From NCBI RefSeq assembly GCF_036898095.1, contig NC_090729.1, positions 58,979,368 through 59,043,367 of the forward strand: a stretch of DNA of 64,000 bases, in the 5' to 3' direction. Of the stretch, positions 1-7,891 are shown piece by piece. Position numbers and translations under genes: made by a program. The stretch comes from Palaemon carinicauda (taxonomy: Eukaryota; Arthropoda; Malacostraca; Decapoda; Palaemonidae). The notes beneath the pieces are model-generated. The model ran no database searches. It was not told where the DNA came from and saw only the letters and a list, made by a program, of their open reading frames with translations. Each line of letters begins with the position of its first letter. The first letter of the stretch is position 1.

Positions 1-149
1 TGGTTTTTTCCGAATTTATTTTCGATAAAACTATACTAGGGTGTTACTGTACCTTCCTGTTCCAGCAAAGTCTGGTTCAAAGAGGGACAGAACAACAGAG
101 TTTTTAGTCTGAGTCCGTGTTGTTTGGCTTGGGGCAGAGTTCCCCTCGC

Positions 150-190
150 TGACCTAACACTTATAAAGGGAGCTGAGCTCCCTTAGGTCA
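150..190. promoter_or_regulatory. Nested inverted repeat enclosing a TATA-like box
   Basis: Outer arms TGACCTAA (150-157) and TTAGGTCA (183-190) are perfect complements. Inner arms AAGGGAGCT (166-174) and AGCTCCCTT (176-184) form a perfect 9-bp stem around a single G. A TATAAA string lies at 162-167 between the outer and inner left arms. It could be a core promoter for the downstream retrotransposon. That role is inferred; only the symmetry and the TATA string are seen. Confidence 0.45.
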
Positions 191-477
191 CTATCGAAGG
201 TTTCTGTAGTTATGATTCCTCCTTTTGTGATCGACCAGACTAAGTCCTGTTGCTGTTCTTGGGGAGGATAAAATCTTCCCTTGGGAGTAGCAACGCCTTC
301 CTTGCTTTGGTGCTTTGGAAGCTGGCAAGTATTGCTGGCCCTTTCCCTTAGATCTCCCTTAGGCTAAGACAAAGTTCTTGGCTGCGGGTGATCTGTCACT
401 AAAGCAAGGTTGGCAGGACCCTTTTGTCCCTTCCCCCTCTATCTCCGTAATGGCCTTGCCATTACTGTACTGTACCT

Positions 478-502
478 TGCCGGCCGGCAGAGCTGGCCGG
501 CA
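478..502. repeat. GC inverted repeat, CCGGCCGGC family
   Basis: Arms TGCCGGCC (478-485) and GGCCGGCA (495-502) pair perfectly across a 9-nt loop. This is the first of a series of hairpins sharing the same core. Confidence 0.7.
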
Positions 503-576
503 GGGGTATTACTGTACTATACGTCATTCTACTTCTGGACCTAGTATAGGTTGGGATGTGGAATTGACTAAGCCCA

Positions 577-606
577 TTGCCGGCCGGCTGAGATGCTGGC
601 CGGCAA
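577..606. repeat. GC inverted repeat, CCGGCCGGC family
   Basis: Arms TTGCCGGCC (577-585) and GGCCGGCAA (598-606) pair perfectly across a 12-nt loop. The core matches the hairpin at 478-502 but the loop differs. Confidence 0.7.
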
Positions 607-803
607 GGGTCTTATGTTTTCGAGTGCTGCCCGGACCTCTCTTGGTCCCTCATCCATGCCTGCCGACAGAGCCGGACGGCATTGGTCAAGGAAGCCTGAA
701 TTAAGTTTCTCCCCTTCCTTATATGCACTCTTTCGGTTGCCGGGCTTGGGGGGTTGTGTACACTCTTATCCCGGCATCCATTCTATTTTCTTCTAGTGCT
801 GTA

Positions 804-847
804 CCTGTCCCGGCTGCCGGCCTATGAGGCCGACAGCCGGGCAGGTG
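804..847. repeat. Long imperfect GC hairpin
   Basis: The 15-nt arms beginning CCCGGCTG (809-823) and ending CAGCCGGG (827-841) pair with one mismatch around the trinucleotide ATG. The outer CCTG/CAGG bases extend the stem past a one-base bulge. Confidence 0.65.
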
Positions 848-974
848 TAGTCTTCTGGTTCTTTTGCTGCCGGCTGGCATCGGTCTTGTACCTTTGCCGG
901 CCGGCTTATGTCAGTCCTTGTCTGCCGGTCACCAAGAGTGTGGCCGGCAGCTGGGTACTACCTTGTGTAGTTGC

Positions 975-997
975 TGGCCGGCAATCATTGCCGGCCA
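975..997. repeat. Tight perfect GC hairpin
   Basis: TGGCCGGCAA (975-984) and TTGCCGGCCA (988-997) form a perfect 10-bp stem with a 3-nt loop TCA. It is the most compact member of the local hairpin family. Confidence 0.75.
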
Positions 998-1103
998 ACA
1001 CTGGCTGTTGCTGGCCGGCAGCTGCTGCCGCCGGCACAGGCATTTGAACCAGAGGGCTGCCGCCCTATAGCTGTTAAGTAGTATACTTTAAAGCTAATTG
1101 TGG

Positions 1104-1137
1104 TGTGTGCCGGCCGGCAAAGGCAGGCCGGCACACA
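1104..1137. repeat. Perfect 12-bp GC hairpin
   Basis: TGTGTGCCGGCC (1104-1115) and GGCCGGCACACA (1126-1137) pair perfectly across a 10-nt loop. This is the last clear member of the cluster, after which base composition turns A/T-rich. Confidence 0.75.
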
Positions 1138-1447
1138 TCCTCCTATACTGTACTAGTATTCTTCTGTATAGCATATACAGTAAGAAGAAAACTATAGTAA
1201 AAGTTAAGGTACAGCACTGTATCTTCTAACACTATTGTGTTTTCTTGCACAGCCCTTTGCTGTTGCCCTCAGACAGGAAGCAGAGTTCTTCCCCGTCTAT
1301 TATCCAGGATTTTAAAATCATTGCCTAGGTGTGAGCTCCACCTGTTTCCTCTGGAAACCTTGCATTGGTTACTCTAGTAGAGATAAACCATTTTGATTTT
1401 ATTATCTGGAAAGCTTCAACAATGGGTTGTGAGGGAAACACAAGTGT

Positions 1448-3496
1448 GTGTCTTTCCTTTATGAATTGTTATGCTATACTATGCATATCCAAGTGATACA
1501 TAGTTCACTTGATACTCATGGAAATTTTTTCTCTTTACAGGAGGACCCTCCGAAGTGCGGAAATGTTTTCTGCAATGTCCGTAGCAGGAACCTCTGCGGA
1601 CATGAGTGTTGTAGGAGACACGCAGCATGCGCTGTCTCCAAGGATGATCTCCAGTATTGGGGCCCTCAGGTATGTACTGTATGCACTAACCTGATTACTG
1701 AGGCTTTTGATTCCCCTAGAACGGCGGAATCAAGGGATATAGCTAGGGAAAAGCTCCGTACTTGGGTAAGGGGCTTCAAGAAGAACACCTCTGGCCCTTA
1801 TCTTCCTAGTGAGAAGATGAGGGCGTATCTTTTTCCCCAGGCATCAGCTGAAGCAGTGATTCCCCAGCCTCAAGAGGAGATCCCCCAAGACCTAGTCCAG
1901 GTGGACGAGGAAGTCGCAGATGCGATGCAAGACATCCAGTTGTGTGACAGGATGTCTGAAGTGGACGAAGGTTTGGAAGAAGACCTCCTGGCAGAAGGTC
2001 AGGATCAAGTTCAAACCCCGGATGTCGCAGAGGATGGGGTCGACGAGGTGTCGGCTACTCCGGTTCAGATGCCGGAGCCCATCCCCTCAACATCCGCTGG
2101 TCTCCCAGTAGAACTGGGACAGGCCCTCTCTTCGAATGTTGGAATGATCCAACAAATGCATAAGGAGAATCAGGAGAAGGCGGCTGCAATGGAACTGCGT
2201 ATGCAGTCCCAGGCAGAATCACATGGGCCCCGGAAAAGGCTCAATGTGAAAGACCTTCCCATATGCTCAGATGCTAACCCATGGAGGTATGCTGAGCACA
2301 TGCCAATGACGACTGGTAAGATCGTCATTTCGGATAAGCTGGGTTCAGTTCTCCTAGAGGAGGTAGAATTCTGGCCCAGCAAGGCATCATATCCGGACTG
2401 TTATGTCCGGCTGAGAAAAGAACCAGCTTCAAGGGAGGAGACAGAGCCGAAAGAGGTCATTATTATGGACCACGCTAAGGCTCAAGCCCTACTTTCATCC
2501 TCGATGAAAGAGAGGGGCTTCTCGAATTCGAAGGTAGCAGCATTGAGCAAGAAGCTCCATTCTTTTGTGTCCTCTTCTGATAGAGCCTTCCCCTTTTTAC
2601 AAAAAGGGTTTGCGGCTGTCCTAAAGGCAATCGAGGCCGGCAAGCCTTGCCCCTCCCTGGAGGAGTGTAAACCCTTGTCGCTGGCTCTGCCTATGGACCA
2701 CAAGGACTGGAAGGATGTCCATCTGACATTCTCAGTGGGAAAGTTGGAGGCTGATATTGCCGGACGGCAATTCGGCGAGGACCTCCCCAAGTTGTCCGAA
2801 TTTCTTTTACGAAGAGAGTTCGAGACAAAAGAAAGACTGGCTGCCTCAATGTCTCATCAGACTACTCTTGAGACGATGGCAAGTGACCCTAAGGTCCATG
2901 AAATGTTCATGGTAGTGGCTAAGTCTCACCTAGCCACAGTGACGAAGGACCTTTATGGCTTCGTCAAGGCAAGGAGAGCTTGCAGGGAGTTCGTGTTCAC
3001 CGGGGCTTCGGTGAGACACGAGCCAAGGAAGTTAATATCCTCCAACATTTGGGGAAAAGACCTTTTCCCTACCGATGTGGTCAAAGAGGTTGTTGATAAG
3101 GCCGCCGTGGAGAATAGAAACCTTCTCCAGAAGTGGGGCCTGGCTATCAAAAGAAAATCTTCCCCGGATGAGGGTCCTCAACCAAAGAGGAAGAATATGA
3201 GGACTAGGCTACCGTCTCGGCCAGCCAAGCCTTATAGACAGCAACAGCAACTGCAATTGCCTTTGCCTCCAGTGCCCCAGATGGTGGCACAAACCCCGAC
3301 TACTTTTCAGTGGGTACCCCAGGCTGTGCCAGGTCAGTCAACCACATTCACCCCAACGTTCGAAGGACAGTCTTCTTCCTTTCGTGCAAAACCTAGAGGA
3401 GCAGCCAGAGGCTCGTCTAGGCACCTCTCAAGGGGAAGGGGATTCAGAGGTGGTCGTGGTCAGGGAGGCAAGACCTCAGGACGGCAGTCCAAGTGA
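1448..3496 (+). CDS. Gag-like ORF1 of a DIRS-type retrotransposon
   Basis: The 682-codon frame is probably the nucleic-acid-binding structural protein of the element. Near the N-terminus is a Cys/His cluster (C37, C42, C50, C54, C55, H58, C61, C76, C79) that could bind zinc. An acidic, Glu/Asp-rich stretch follows at about residues 130-200. The middle (about 250-560) is a mixed helical-looking region without a motif I recognise. The end is basic: a Gln/Pro-rich segment near 595-620, then an Arg/Gly-rich tail (about 645-682), as in RNA-binding proteins. The assignment rests mainly on position, since it directly precedes a DIRS-type polymerase frame. The first 31 residues may be intronic because an acceptor-like site lies at 1540/1541. 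The frame ends in TGA at 3494-3496 and the polymerase frame continues in the same phase without an ATG. Alternatively it is simply an uncharacterised retroelement ORF1. Confidence 0.7.
   Translation: MSFLYELLCYTMHIQVIHSSLDTHGNFFSLQEDPPKCGNVFCNVRSRNLCGHECCRRHAACAVSKDDLQYWGPQVCTVCTNLITEAFDSPRTAESRDIAREKLRTWVRGFKKNTSGPYLPSEKMRAYLFPQASAEAVIPQPQEEIPQDLVQVDEEVADAMQDIQLCDRMSEVDEGLEEDLLAEGQDQVQTPDVAEDGVDEVSATPVQMPEPIPSTSAGLPVELGQALSSNVGMIQQMHKENQEKAAAMELRMQSQAESHGPRKRLNVKDLPICSDANPWRYAEHMPMTTGKIVISDKLGSVLLEEVEFWPSKASYPDCYVRLRKEPASREETEPKEVIIMDHAKAQALLSSSMKERGFSNSKVAALSKKLHSFVSSSDRAFPFLQKGFAAVLKAIEAGKPCPSLEECKPLSLALPMDHKDWKDVHLTFSVGKLEADIAGRQFGEDLPKLSEFLLRREFETKERLAASMSHQTTLETMASDPKVHEMFMVVAKSHLATVTKDLYGFVKARRACREFVFTGASVRHEPRKLISSNIWGKDLFPTDVVKEVVDKAAVENRNLLQKWGLAIKRKSSPDEGPQPKRKNMRTRLPSRPAKPYRQQQQLQLPLPPVPQMVAQTPTTFQWVPQAVPGQSTTFTPTFEGQSSSFRAKPRGAARGSSRHLSRGRGFRGGRGQGGKTSGRQSK
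1524..1541 (+). promoter_or_regulatory. Possible 3' splice site before the gag-like domain
   Basis: A T-rich tract ending TTTCTCTTTACAG precedes GAG at 1541, exactly where the cysteine-rich part of the gag-like ORF begins (residue 32). The first 31 residues upstream look non-coding. The mature reading frame may therefore enter here from an upstream exon instead of starting at the ATG at 1448. No donor site was assigned. Confidence 0.4.
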
Positions 3497-5803
3497 AACG
3501 ATACCGGTAGGAGGGAGACTGATGAAATTTTGGATCGCTGGACCTTCGATCCCTGGGCCCAAAGCCTACTCAAGAATGGACTGGGTTGGAGCTGGTACAG
3601 CACTCCACCCCCATGCCTTCGGTTTTTCCAACACTCCACCCCCATTTTGGAGGAGTACGTTCAAGAACTGTTGGAGAAAAATGTGATCCGAAAGGTGAAG
3701 TCCATCAAATTCCAAGGGAGGCTGTTTTGTGTTCCCAAGAAAGACTCGGAAAAGCTCAGAGTCATTCTGGACTTGTCACCACTCAACAAGTTCATAGTGA
3801 ATTGCAAATTCAAGATGCTAACACTGCAACACATAAGGACCTTACTGCCCAAGAGGGCATACTCAGTCTCTATAGACTTGTCAGACGCCTATTGGCACAT
3901 CCCAATCAGCCGTCGACTCTCCCCCTACCTAGGGTTCAGGCTACAACGGAAACTGTACGCCTTCAGAGCCATGCCATTCGGGCTAAACATAGCCCCAAGG
4001 ATTTTCACGAAGCTTGCGAGCGCAGCTCTCAAACAATTACGCCTAAAGGGAATTCAGGTAGTAGCCTACCTGGACGACTGGCTGGTGTGGGCAGCATCCG
4101 AGACCGAATGCTTGCAAGCTTCCAGTCAGGTGATCCAGTTCCTAGAGTACCTAGGCTTCAAGATCAACAAGAAAAAGTCTCGACTTTCTCCATCCCAAAA
4201 GTTCCAGTGGCTGGGAATCCACTGGGACCTTTTGTCACACAGTTTCTCCATCCCAATGAAGAAAAGGAAGGAGATAGCGGGCTCTGTCAAGAGACTTCTA
4301 GATTCCAAAAGGATATCAAGACGCGAACAGGAGAGGGTACTAGGCTCTCTCCAGTTTGCTTCAGTGACAGACCCAGTGCTAAGAGCACAGCTAAAGGATG
4401 CAACCGGAGTTTGGAGAAGGTATGCATCAAACGCGCGAAGAGACCTGAGAAGACCAGTGCCGCCTCGGCTACGTACTCTTCTCAGACCTTGGTCCCAAGC
4501 CAGACATCTAAAGAAGTCGGTTCTTCTTCAGCCACCTCCCCCGTCGATGACGATTCACTCAGACACCTCAAAGGAGGGATGGGGAGGTCACTCTCATCGG
4601 AAAAAAGTCCAGGGGACTTGGTCCAAGCTATTCAGGACCTTTCATATAAACTTTCTAGAAGCTATGGCAGTGCTCCTTACCTTAAAGAAAGTCTCCCCGC
4701 GTCACTCGATCCACATAAGATTGGTGAAAGACAGCGAGGTGGTTGTGAGATGCTTGAATCGACAAGGGTCGAGGTCACCACCTCTCAACCAAGTGATGTT
4801 AGCCATTTTCCGATTGGCAGAAAAGAAGAAGTGGTACCTGTCGGCAGTTCACCTTCAAGGAGTCCGCAATGTGACAGCGGACGCTCTATCCAGGTTCACA
4901 CCGATAGAGTCGGAATGTTCCTTAGACGCAGGATCATTTTCCTTCATTCTGAATCAAGTCCCAGAACTGCAAATAGACCTCTTTGCGACGAAAGACAACA
5001 AGAAGTTGCCCCTGTACGTGTCCCCGTACGAGGACCCCTTAGTGGAAGCAGTGGACGCAATGTCCCTCGACTGGAACAGATGGTCCAGGATTTATCTGTT
5101 CCCTCCTCACAACCTTCTGTTGAGGGTCCTCAACAAACTGAGATCCTTCAAGGGGGGTAGCGGCAATAGTGGCCCACAAGTGGGCGAACAGTATGTGGTT
5201 CCCCTTGGCGTTGGAACTACAGATGAAGTTCGTGCCGCTACCACATCCAGTTCTGACCCAGCGAGTCCAGAAGTCGACTGTCTGCGCTTCATTACAGAAA
5301 ACCCAGACCCTGCAGCTCATGATTTTCTCGCCCTAGCGGTGAGAAAGCGTTTCGGGATTTCGAGAGCCAGCATAGACTTCCTAGAGGAATACAAGTGCAA
5401 ATCGACTAGAAGGCAATATGAGTCATCTTGGAGAAAGTGGGTGGCCTTTGTAAAGGCAAAGAATCCGCAGGAGATCTCAACAGACTTCTGCTTATCTTTC
5501 TTCATCCACCTCCATGGCCAAGGATTGGCAGCTAACACGATTTCAGTGTGTAAATCGGCTTTGATGAGACCCATTTTATTTGCCTTCCAGATCGACCTAG
5601 GTAACGAGATCTTTAATAAAGTTCCGAAAGCCTGCGCTAGGCTCAGACCTTCAGCACCTCCAAAGCCCATTTCATGGTCTTTAGACAAAGTTCTTCATTT
5701 CGCCTCCCTGTTGAGCAATGAAGAATGTGCGTTAAAGGATTTAACGCAAAAAGTTATTTTCCTATTTGCACTCGCGTCCGGGGCCAGGTTAGTGAGATCG
5801 TAG
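3497..5803 (+). CDS. DIRS-type RT / RNase H / methyltransferase-like / tyrosine recombinase ORF (degenerate)
   Basis: This frame copies element RNA into DNA and would integrate it by tyrosine recombination. Residues here count from the TTG at 3530. RT: catalytic YLDD at 180-183 (4067-4078), with the preceding palm motif containing SIDLSDAYWHI. RNase H: HSDTS with Asp345, a downstream Glu in NFLEAMAV, Asp in KDSEVV, and ADALSR at 450-455. Next comes a segment starting IDLFATKDN (about 482) and ending FPPH (524-527) that resembles the Dam-like methyltransferase region of DIRS elements, with FPP where NPP would be expected. From about residue 607 a tyrosine-recombinase core-binding domain follows, reaching the catalytic Arg of SGAR at 753. 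Four codons later the frame stops. No in-frame ATG occurs before residue 96, inside the RT, so the start is unresolved. A G-run at 5151-5156 appears to carry one extra base that fuses what are usually two overlapping ORFs. Confidence 0.85.
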   Translation, partial: NDTGRRETDEILDRWTFDPWAQSLLKNGLGWSWYSTPPPCLRFFQHSTPILEEYVQELLEKNVIRKVKSIKFQGRLFCVPKKDSEKLRVILDLSPLNKFIVNCKFKMLTLQHIRTLLPKRAYSVSIDLSDAYWHIPISRRLSPYLGFRLQRKLYAFRAMPFGLNIAPRIFTKLASAALKQLRLKGIQVVAYLDDWLVWAASETECLQASSQVIQFLEYLGFKINKKKSRLSPSQKFQWLGIHWDLLSHSFSIPMKKRKEIAGSVKRLLDSKRISRREQERVLGSLQFASVTDPVLRAQLKDATGVWRRYASNARRDLRRPVPPRLRTLLRPWSQARHLKKSVLLQPPPPSMTIHSDTSKEGWGGHSHRKKVQGTWSKLFRTFHINFLEAMAVLLTLKKVSPRHSIHIRLVKDSEVVVRCLNRQGSRSPPLNQVMLAIFRLAEKKKWYLSAVHLQGVRNVTADALSRFTPIESECSLDAGSFSFILNQVPELQIDLFATKDNKKLPLYVSPYEDPLVEAVDAMSLDWNRWSRIYLFPPHNLLLRVLNKLRSFKGGSGNSGPQVGEQYVVPLGVGTTDEVRAATTSSSDPASPEVDCLRFITENPDPAAHDFLALAVRKRFGISRASIDFLEEYKCKSTRRQYESSWRKWVAFVKAKNPQEISTDFCLSFFIHLHGQGLAANTISVCKSALMRPILFAFQIDLGNEIFNKVPKACARLRPSAPPKPISWSLDKVLHFASLLSNEECALKDLTQKVIFLFALASGARLVRS

Positions 5804-5978
5804 CCCTCTCGAGAGAGGCAGGTCGTGTTCAGTTCCTGGATGGGGGGGAGCTGAACCTGTTTCCGGATCCTACGTTTCTCGCCAAGAATGAGTTACCCAC
5901 CAACAGGTGGGGTCCCTGGAGAATCTGCCCTCTGAAAGAAGATGCATCTCTATGTCCAGTAGAATGCCTAAAGGTCTA
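5788..5978 (+). pseudogene. Tyrosine recombinase continuation after a frameshift, cut by gap
   Basis: Immediately after the catalytic Arg (codon 5786-5788) the recombinase sequence continues in a different frame with SEIVALSREAG, typical of the strand following that Arg. The in-phase frame instead reaches TAG at 5801-5803. A one-base loss in the GG at 5787-5788 explains this. The second-frame segment stays open to the gap. The distal His/Arg/Tyr catalytic residues would lie in the missing sequence. It could be genuine decay or an assembly error in a short G run. Confidence 0.75.
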
Positions 5979-6478
5979 NNNNNNNNNNNNNNNNNNNNNN
6001 NNNNNNNNNNNNNNNNNNNNNNNNNNNNNNNNNNNNNNNNNNNNNNNNNNNNNNNNNNNNNNNNNNNNNNNNNNNNNNNNNNNNNNNNNNNNNNNNNNNN
6101 NNNNNNNNNNNNNNNNNNNNNNNNNNNNNNNNNNNNNNNNNNNNNNNNNNNNNNNNNNNNNNNNNNNNNNNNNNNNNNNNNNNNNNNNNNNNNNNNNNNN
6201 NNNNNNNNNNNNNNNNNNNNNNNNNNNNNNNNNNNNNNNNNNNNNNNNNNNNNNNNNNNNNNNNNNNNNNNNNNNNNNNNNNNNNNNNNNNNNNNNNNNN
6301 NNNNNNNNNNNNNNNNNNNNNNNNNNNNNNNNNNNNNNNNNNNNNNNNNNNNNNNNNNNNNNNNNNNNNNNNNNNNNNNNNNNNNNNNNNNNNNNNNNNN
6401 NNNNNNNNNNNNNNNNNNNNNNNNNNNNNNNNNNNNNNNNNNNNNNNNNNNNNNNNNNNNNNNNNNNNNNNNNNNNNN
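5979..6478. other. Assembly gap of 500 N
   Basis: Exactly 500 undetermined bases. The round size suggests a scaffolding placeholder, not a measured distance. The left side ends inside a recombinase and the right side starts inside a piggyBac-like element, so the adjacency of the two sides is not proven. Confidence 0.98.
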
Positions 6479-7740
6479 AGATCATCTAGAAACACTTTCC
6501 AACACTATAAAAATATAAGTTTTGCGACACTACTTGCCAATTCCTTACGGTAACATGACTAAGCAAAAAAATGCAAAACAAATAAAAAGGGGCACTCGCG
6601 GAAAAATGCCCAACATTCTAATATACGGCATCTCAGATAAAAAAAAAAAGACATGCATGTGTTAGCCCAACCATCAAGGCACACTTTCTAACACATAAAC
6701 ACGAAAAAAAAATCAATAATATACGGCAATTCCTTACTGCGTAGTAAATAATTACAATATTAAAAAAAAACAGAAATTGGCAACCGCAGTTAAATACCCA
6801 ATATACCAATAACTACGTCGTATCTGACAAAAACAAAATCACGCATGGGTAGCCAAATCATCTAGACACACTTTCCAACACTAAAAAAGCAAAGTTTTAC
6901 GACACTATTTCGCAATATCTTACGGAAAAATGACTTGGCAAAAAAATGAAAAAAAAATGAAAAAGGGACAGTCGCGGTAAAATGCCCGACATTCCAATAT
7001 ACGGCATCTCAGATAAAAAAAAAGACATGCACGTGTTAGCCCAACCATCAAGGCACACTTTCTAACACATAAAAATGAAAAAAAAAATGAATAATATACG
7101 GCAATTCCTTACTACGTAGTAATTTTTACAAATATTGAAAAAAAACAGAAATTGGTAACAGCAGTTAAATACCCAATATACCAATAACTACGTCGTATCT
7201 GACAAAAACAAAGTCATGCATGGGTAGCCAGATCATTTAGACACACTTTCCAACACTAAACAAGCAAAAGTTTTACGACACTATTTGGCAATATCTTACA
7301 GAAAAATGACTTGGCAAAAAAATGAAAAAAAAATGAAAAAGGGGCACTCGCGGTAAAATGGTCCTCGTTGTGATGAACGACATTTAAACTAAAAAAAAAA
7401 TCATGCATATGGTAGCCAAACAATCTACCAAGACTTTCAACAACTGATAACCTATACAAGTTGCACCATTCTACGACAATTTCATAATACGTAATAACTT
7501 TGATAATTAAGCAAACTACCTCAGAAGGTAAACTCGGTCGCGCTCGACCCCGACGCGTCTCAGAAATCGGGGCAGGAGTACAGCCACAGCAATGCACATC
7601 TGGACACTACTAGAGCGTGTAGGGGAGACACCTCCTGCAGGTCGATCACCCACAAATTCAGTCACGGGGGTGAGTCACGTGAGAAAAACCTGTTTTTTTT
7701 TACGCTAGGGTAGCGAACAACCCACCGTACCTATCCAGGG
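6479..7740 (+). mobile_element. Right-hand part of the 3.19-kb piggyBac-like element
   Basis: The first bases after the gap match the interior of the complete copy at about 12001 and remain collinear to the right end. The right inverted repeat CGTACCTATCCAGGG is at 7726-7740, followed by TTAA (7741-7744) and satellite. The part contains diverged 187-bp subrepeats up to about 7435. The GC-richer terminal zone follows, with CTCGACCCCGACGCG and a T-run near 7692. There is no protein gene; the 113-codon minus-strand frame at 7256-7597 is composition noise. Confidence 0.85.
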
Positions 7741-7764
7741 TTAAAGTCTGGATTCGCTTAACGA

Positions 7765-7785
7765 CCTGGGGATCAGAGCCCCAGG
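7765..7785. repeat. Conserved hairpin in the satellite monomer (representative)
   Basis: Perfect 7-bp arms CCTGGGG (7765-7771) and CCCCAGG (7779-7785) enclose ATCAGAG. In most monomers the next bases form a second small hairpin, GGCGGAACCGCC. In the minus-strand transcript both structures would lie downstream of the tRNA-like head. Confidence 0.8.
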
Positions 7786-7821
7786 CAGAACTGCCCAAAG
7801 ACTATGATATCGGACCAGCGG

Positions 7822-7832
7822 GGATTTGAACC
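7822..7832 (-). promoter_or_regulatory. Pol III B box of a satellite monomer (representative)
   Basis: The minus strand reads GGTTCAAATCC, the canonical B box. Its first base lies 44 nt from the first base of the A box, the spacing of a tRNA without a long variable arm. Only the three G-C pairs next to the T loop are kept, and the flanks that should form an acceptor stem do not pair. This is therefore a tRNA-derived promoter and not a tRNA gene. Confidence 0.85.
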
Positions 7833-7864
7833 CTCATCCAGGATATCTGTATGCCAGTGTCCAT

Positions 7865-7876
7865 ACCACTCGGCCA
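7865..7876 (-). promoter_or_regulatory. Pol III A box of a satellite monomer (representative)
   Basis: The minus strand reads TGGCCGAGTGGT, a perfect match to the tRNA-type A box TGGCnnAGTGG. The same string recurs at nearly every 339-bp step through all six arrays, with occasional changes such as CTTGGCCA or CTCAGCCA on the plus strand. Confidence 0.85.
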
Positions 7877-7887
7877 CGAAGAAAGAT

Positions 7888-7891
7888 AAAA
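7888..7891 (-). terminator. TTTT run between adjacent Pol III units (representative)
   Basis: The minus strand carries TTTT 11 nt upstream of the A box. For a transcript started in the next monomer (A box at 8203-8214) this is the first TTTT met, about 338 nt downstream. Many monomers keep GATAAAAGTC on the plus strand here. Others have GATTAAAGTC or GATAAGAGTT and would lack the stop signal. Confidence 0.5.

Larger units (their letters stand above)
1..1447. other. Leader region upstream of the DIRS-like gag ORF
   Basis: No convincing gene is present. The region holds a TATA-like hairpin near 150-190 and a cluster of GC-rich inverted repeats with a CCGGCCGGC core between about 478 and 1137. 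It becomes A/T-richer from 1140 to 1447. The short open frames between 378 and 1070 run through the palindromes, have no recognisable domain and overlap each other in different frames, so I treat them as chance. It may be the 5' untranslated and terminal-repeat part of the retrotransposon that follows, but no matching right end is visible because the element runs into the gap. The element's left boundary is therefore unknown. Confidence 0.5.
1448..5978 (+). mobile_element. DIRS-like tyrosine-recombinase retrotransposon, incomplete
   Basis: The gag-like ORF, RT, RNase H, methyltransferase-like segment and tyrosine recombinase occur in this order on one strand, which is the DIRS1-group plan. 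LTR elements would show an aspartic protease and a DDE integrase, and neither is visible. The 5' boundary is not defined and may lie within the palindrome-rich leader. The 3' end and right terminal repeat are lost in the gap. Two apparent G-run indels make this copy defective as it stands. Confidence 0.8.

Noticed and set aside
378..1070. Small overlapping coding frames in the leader
   Set aside because: They pass through GC palindromes, overlap in different phases and have no recognisable motif.
5150..5160. Programmed -1 frameshift at G GGG GGT
   Set aside because: A -1 slip leads immediately to TAG at 5158-5160. The expected continuation needs +1, so a simple base insertion is more likely.
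7820..7890. A tandem array of functional tRNA genes
   Set aside because: A and B boxes and T loop are tRNA-like, but the acceptor stem does not pair, the anticodon stem is not formed and only part of the T stem is kept. They are tRNA-derived promoters at most.
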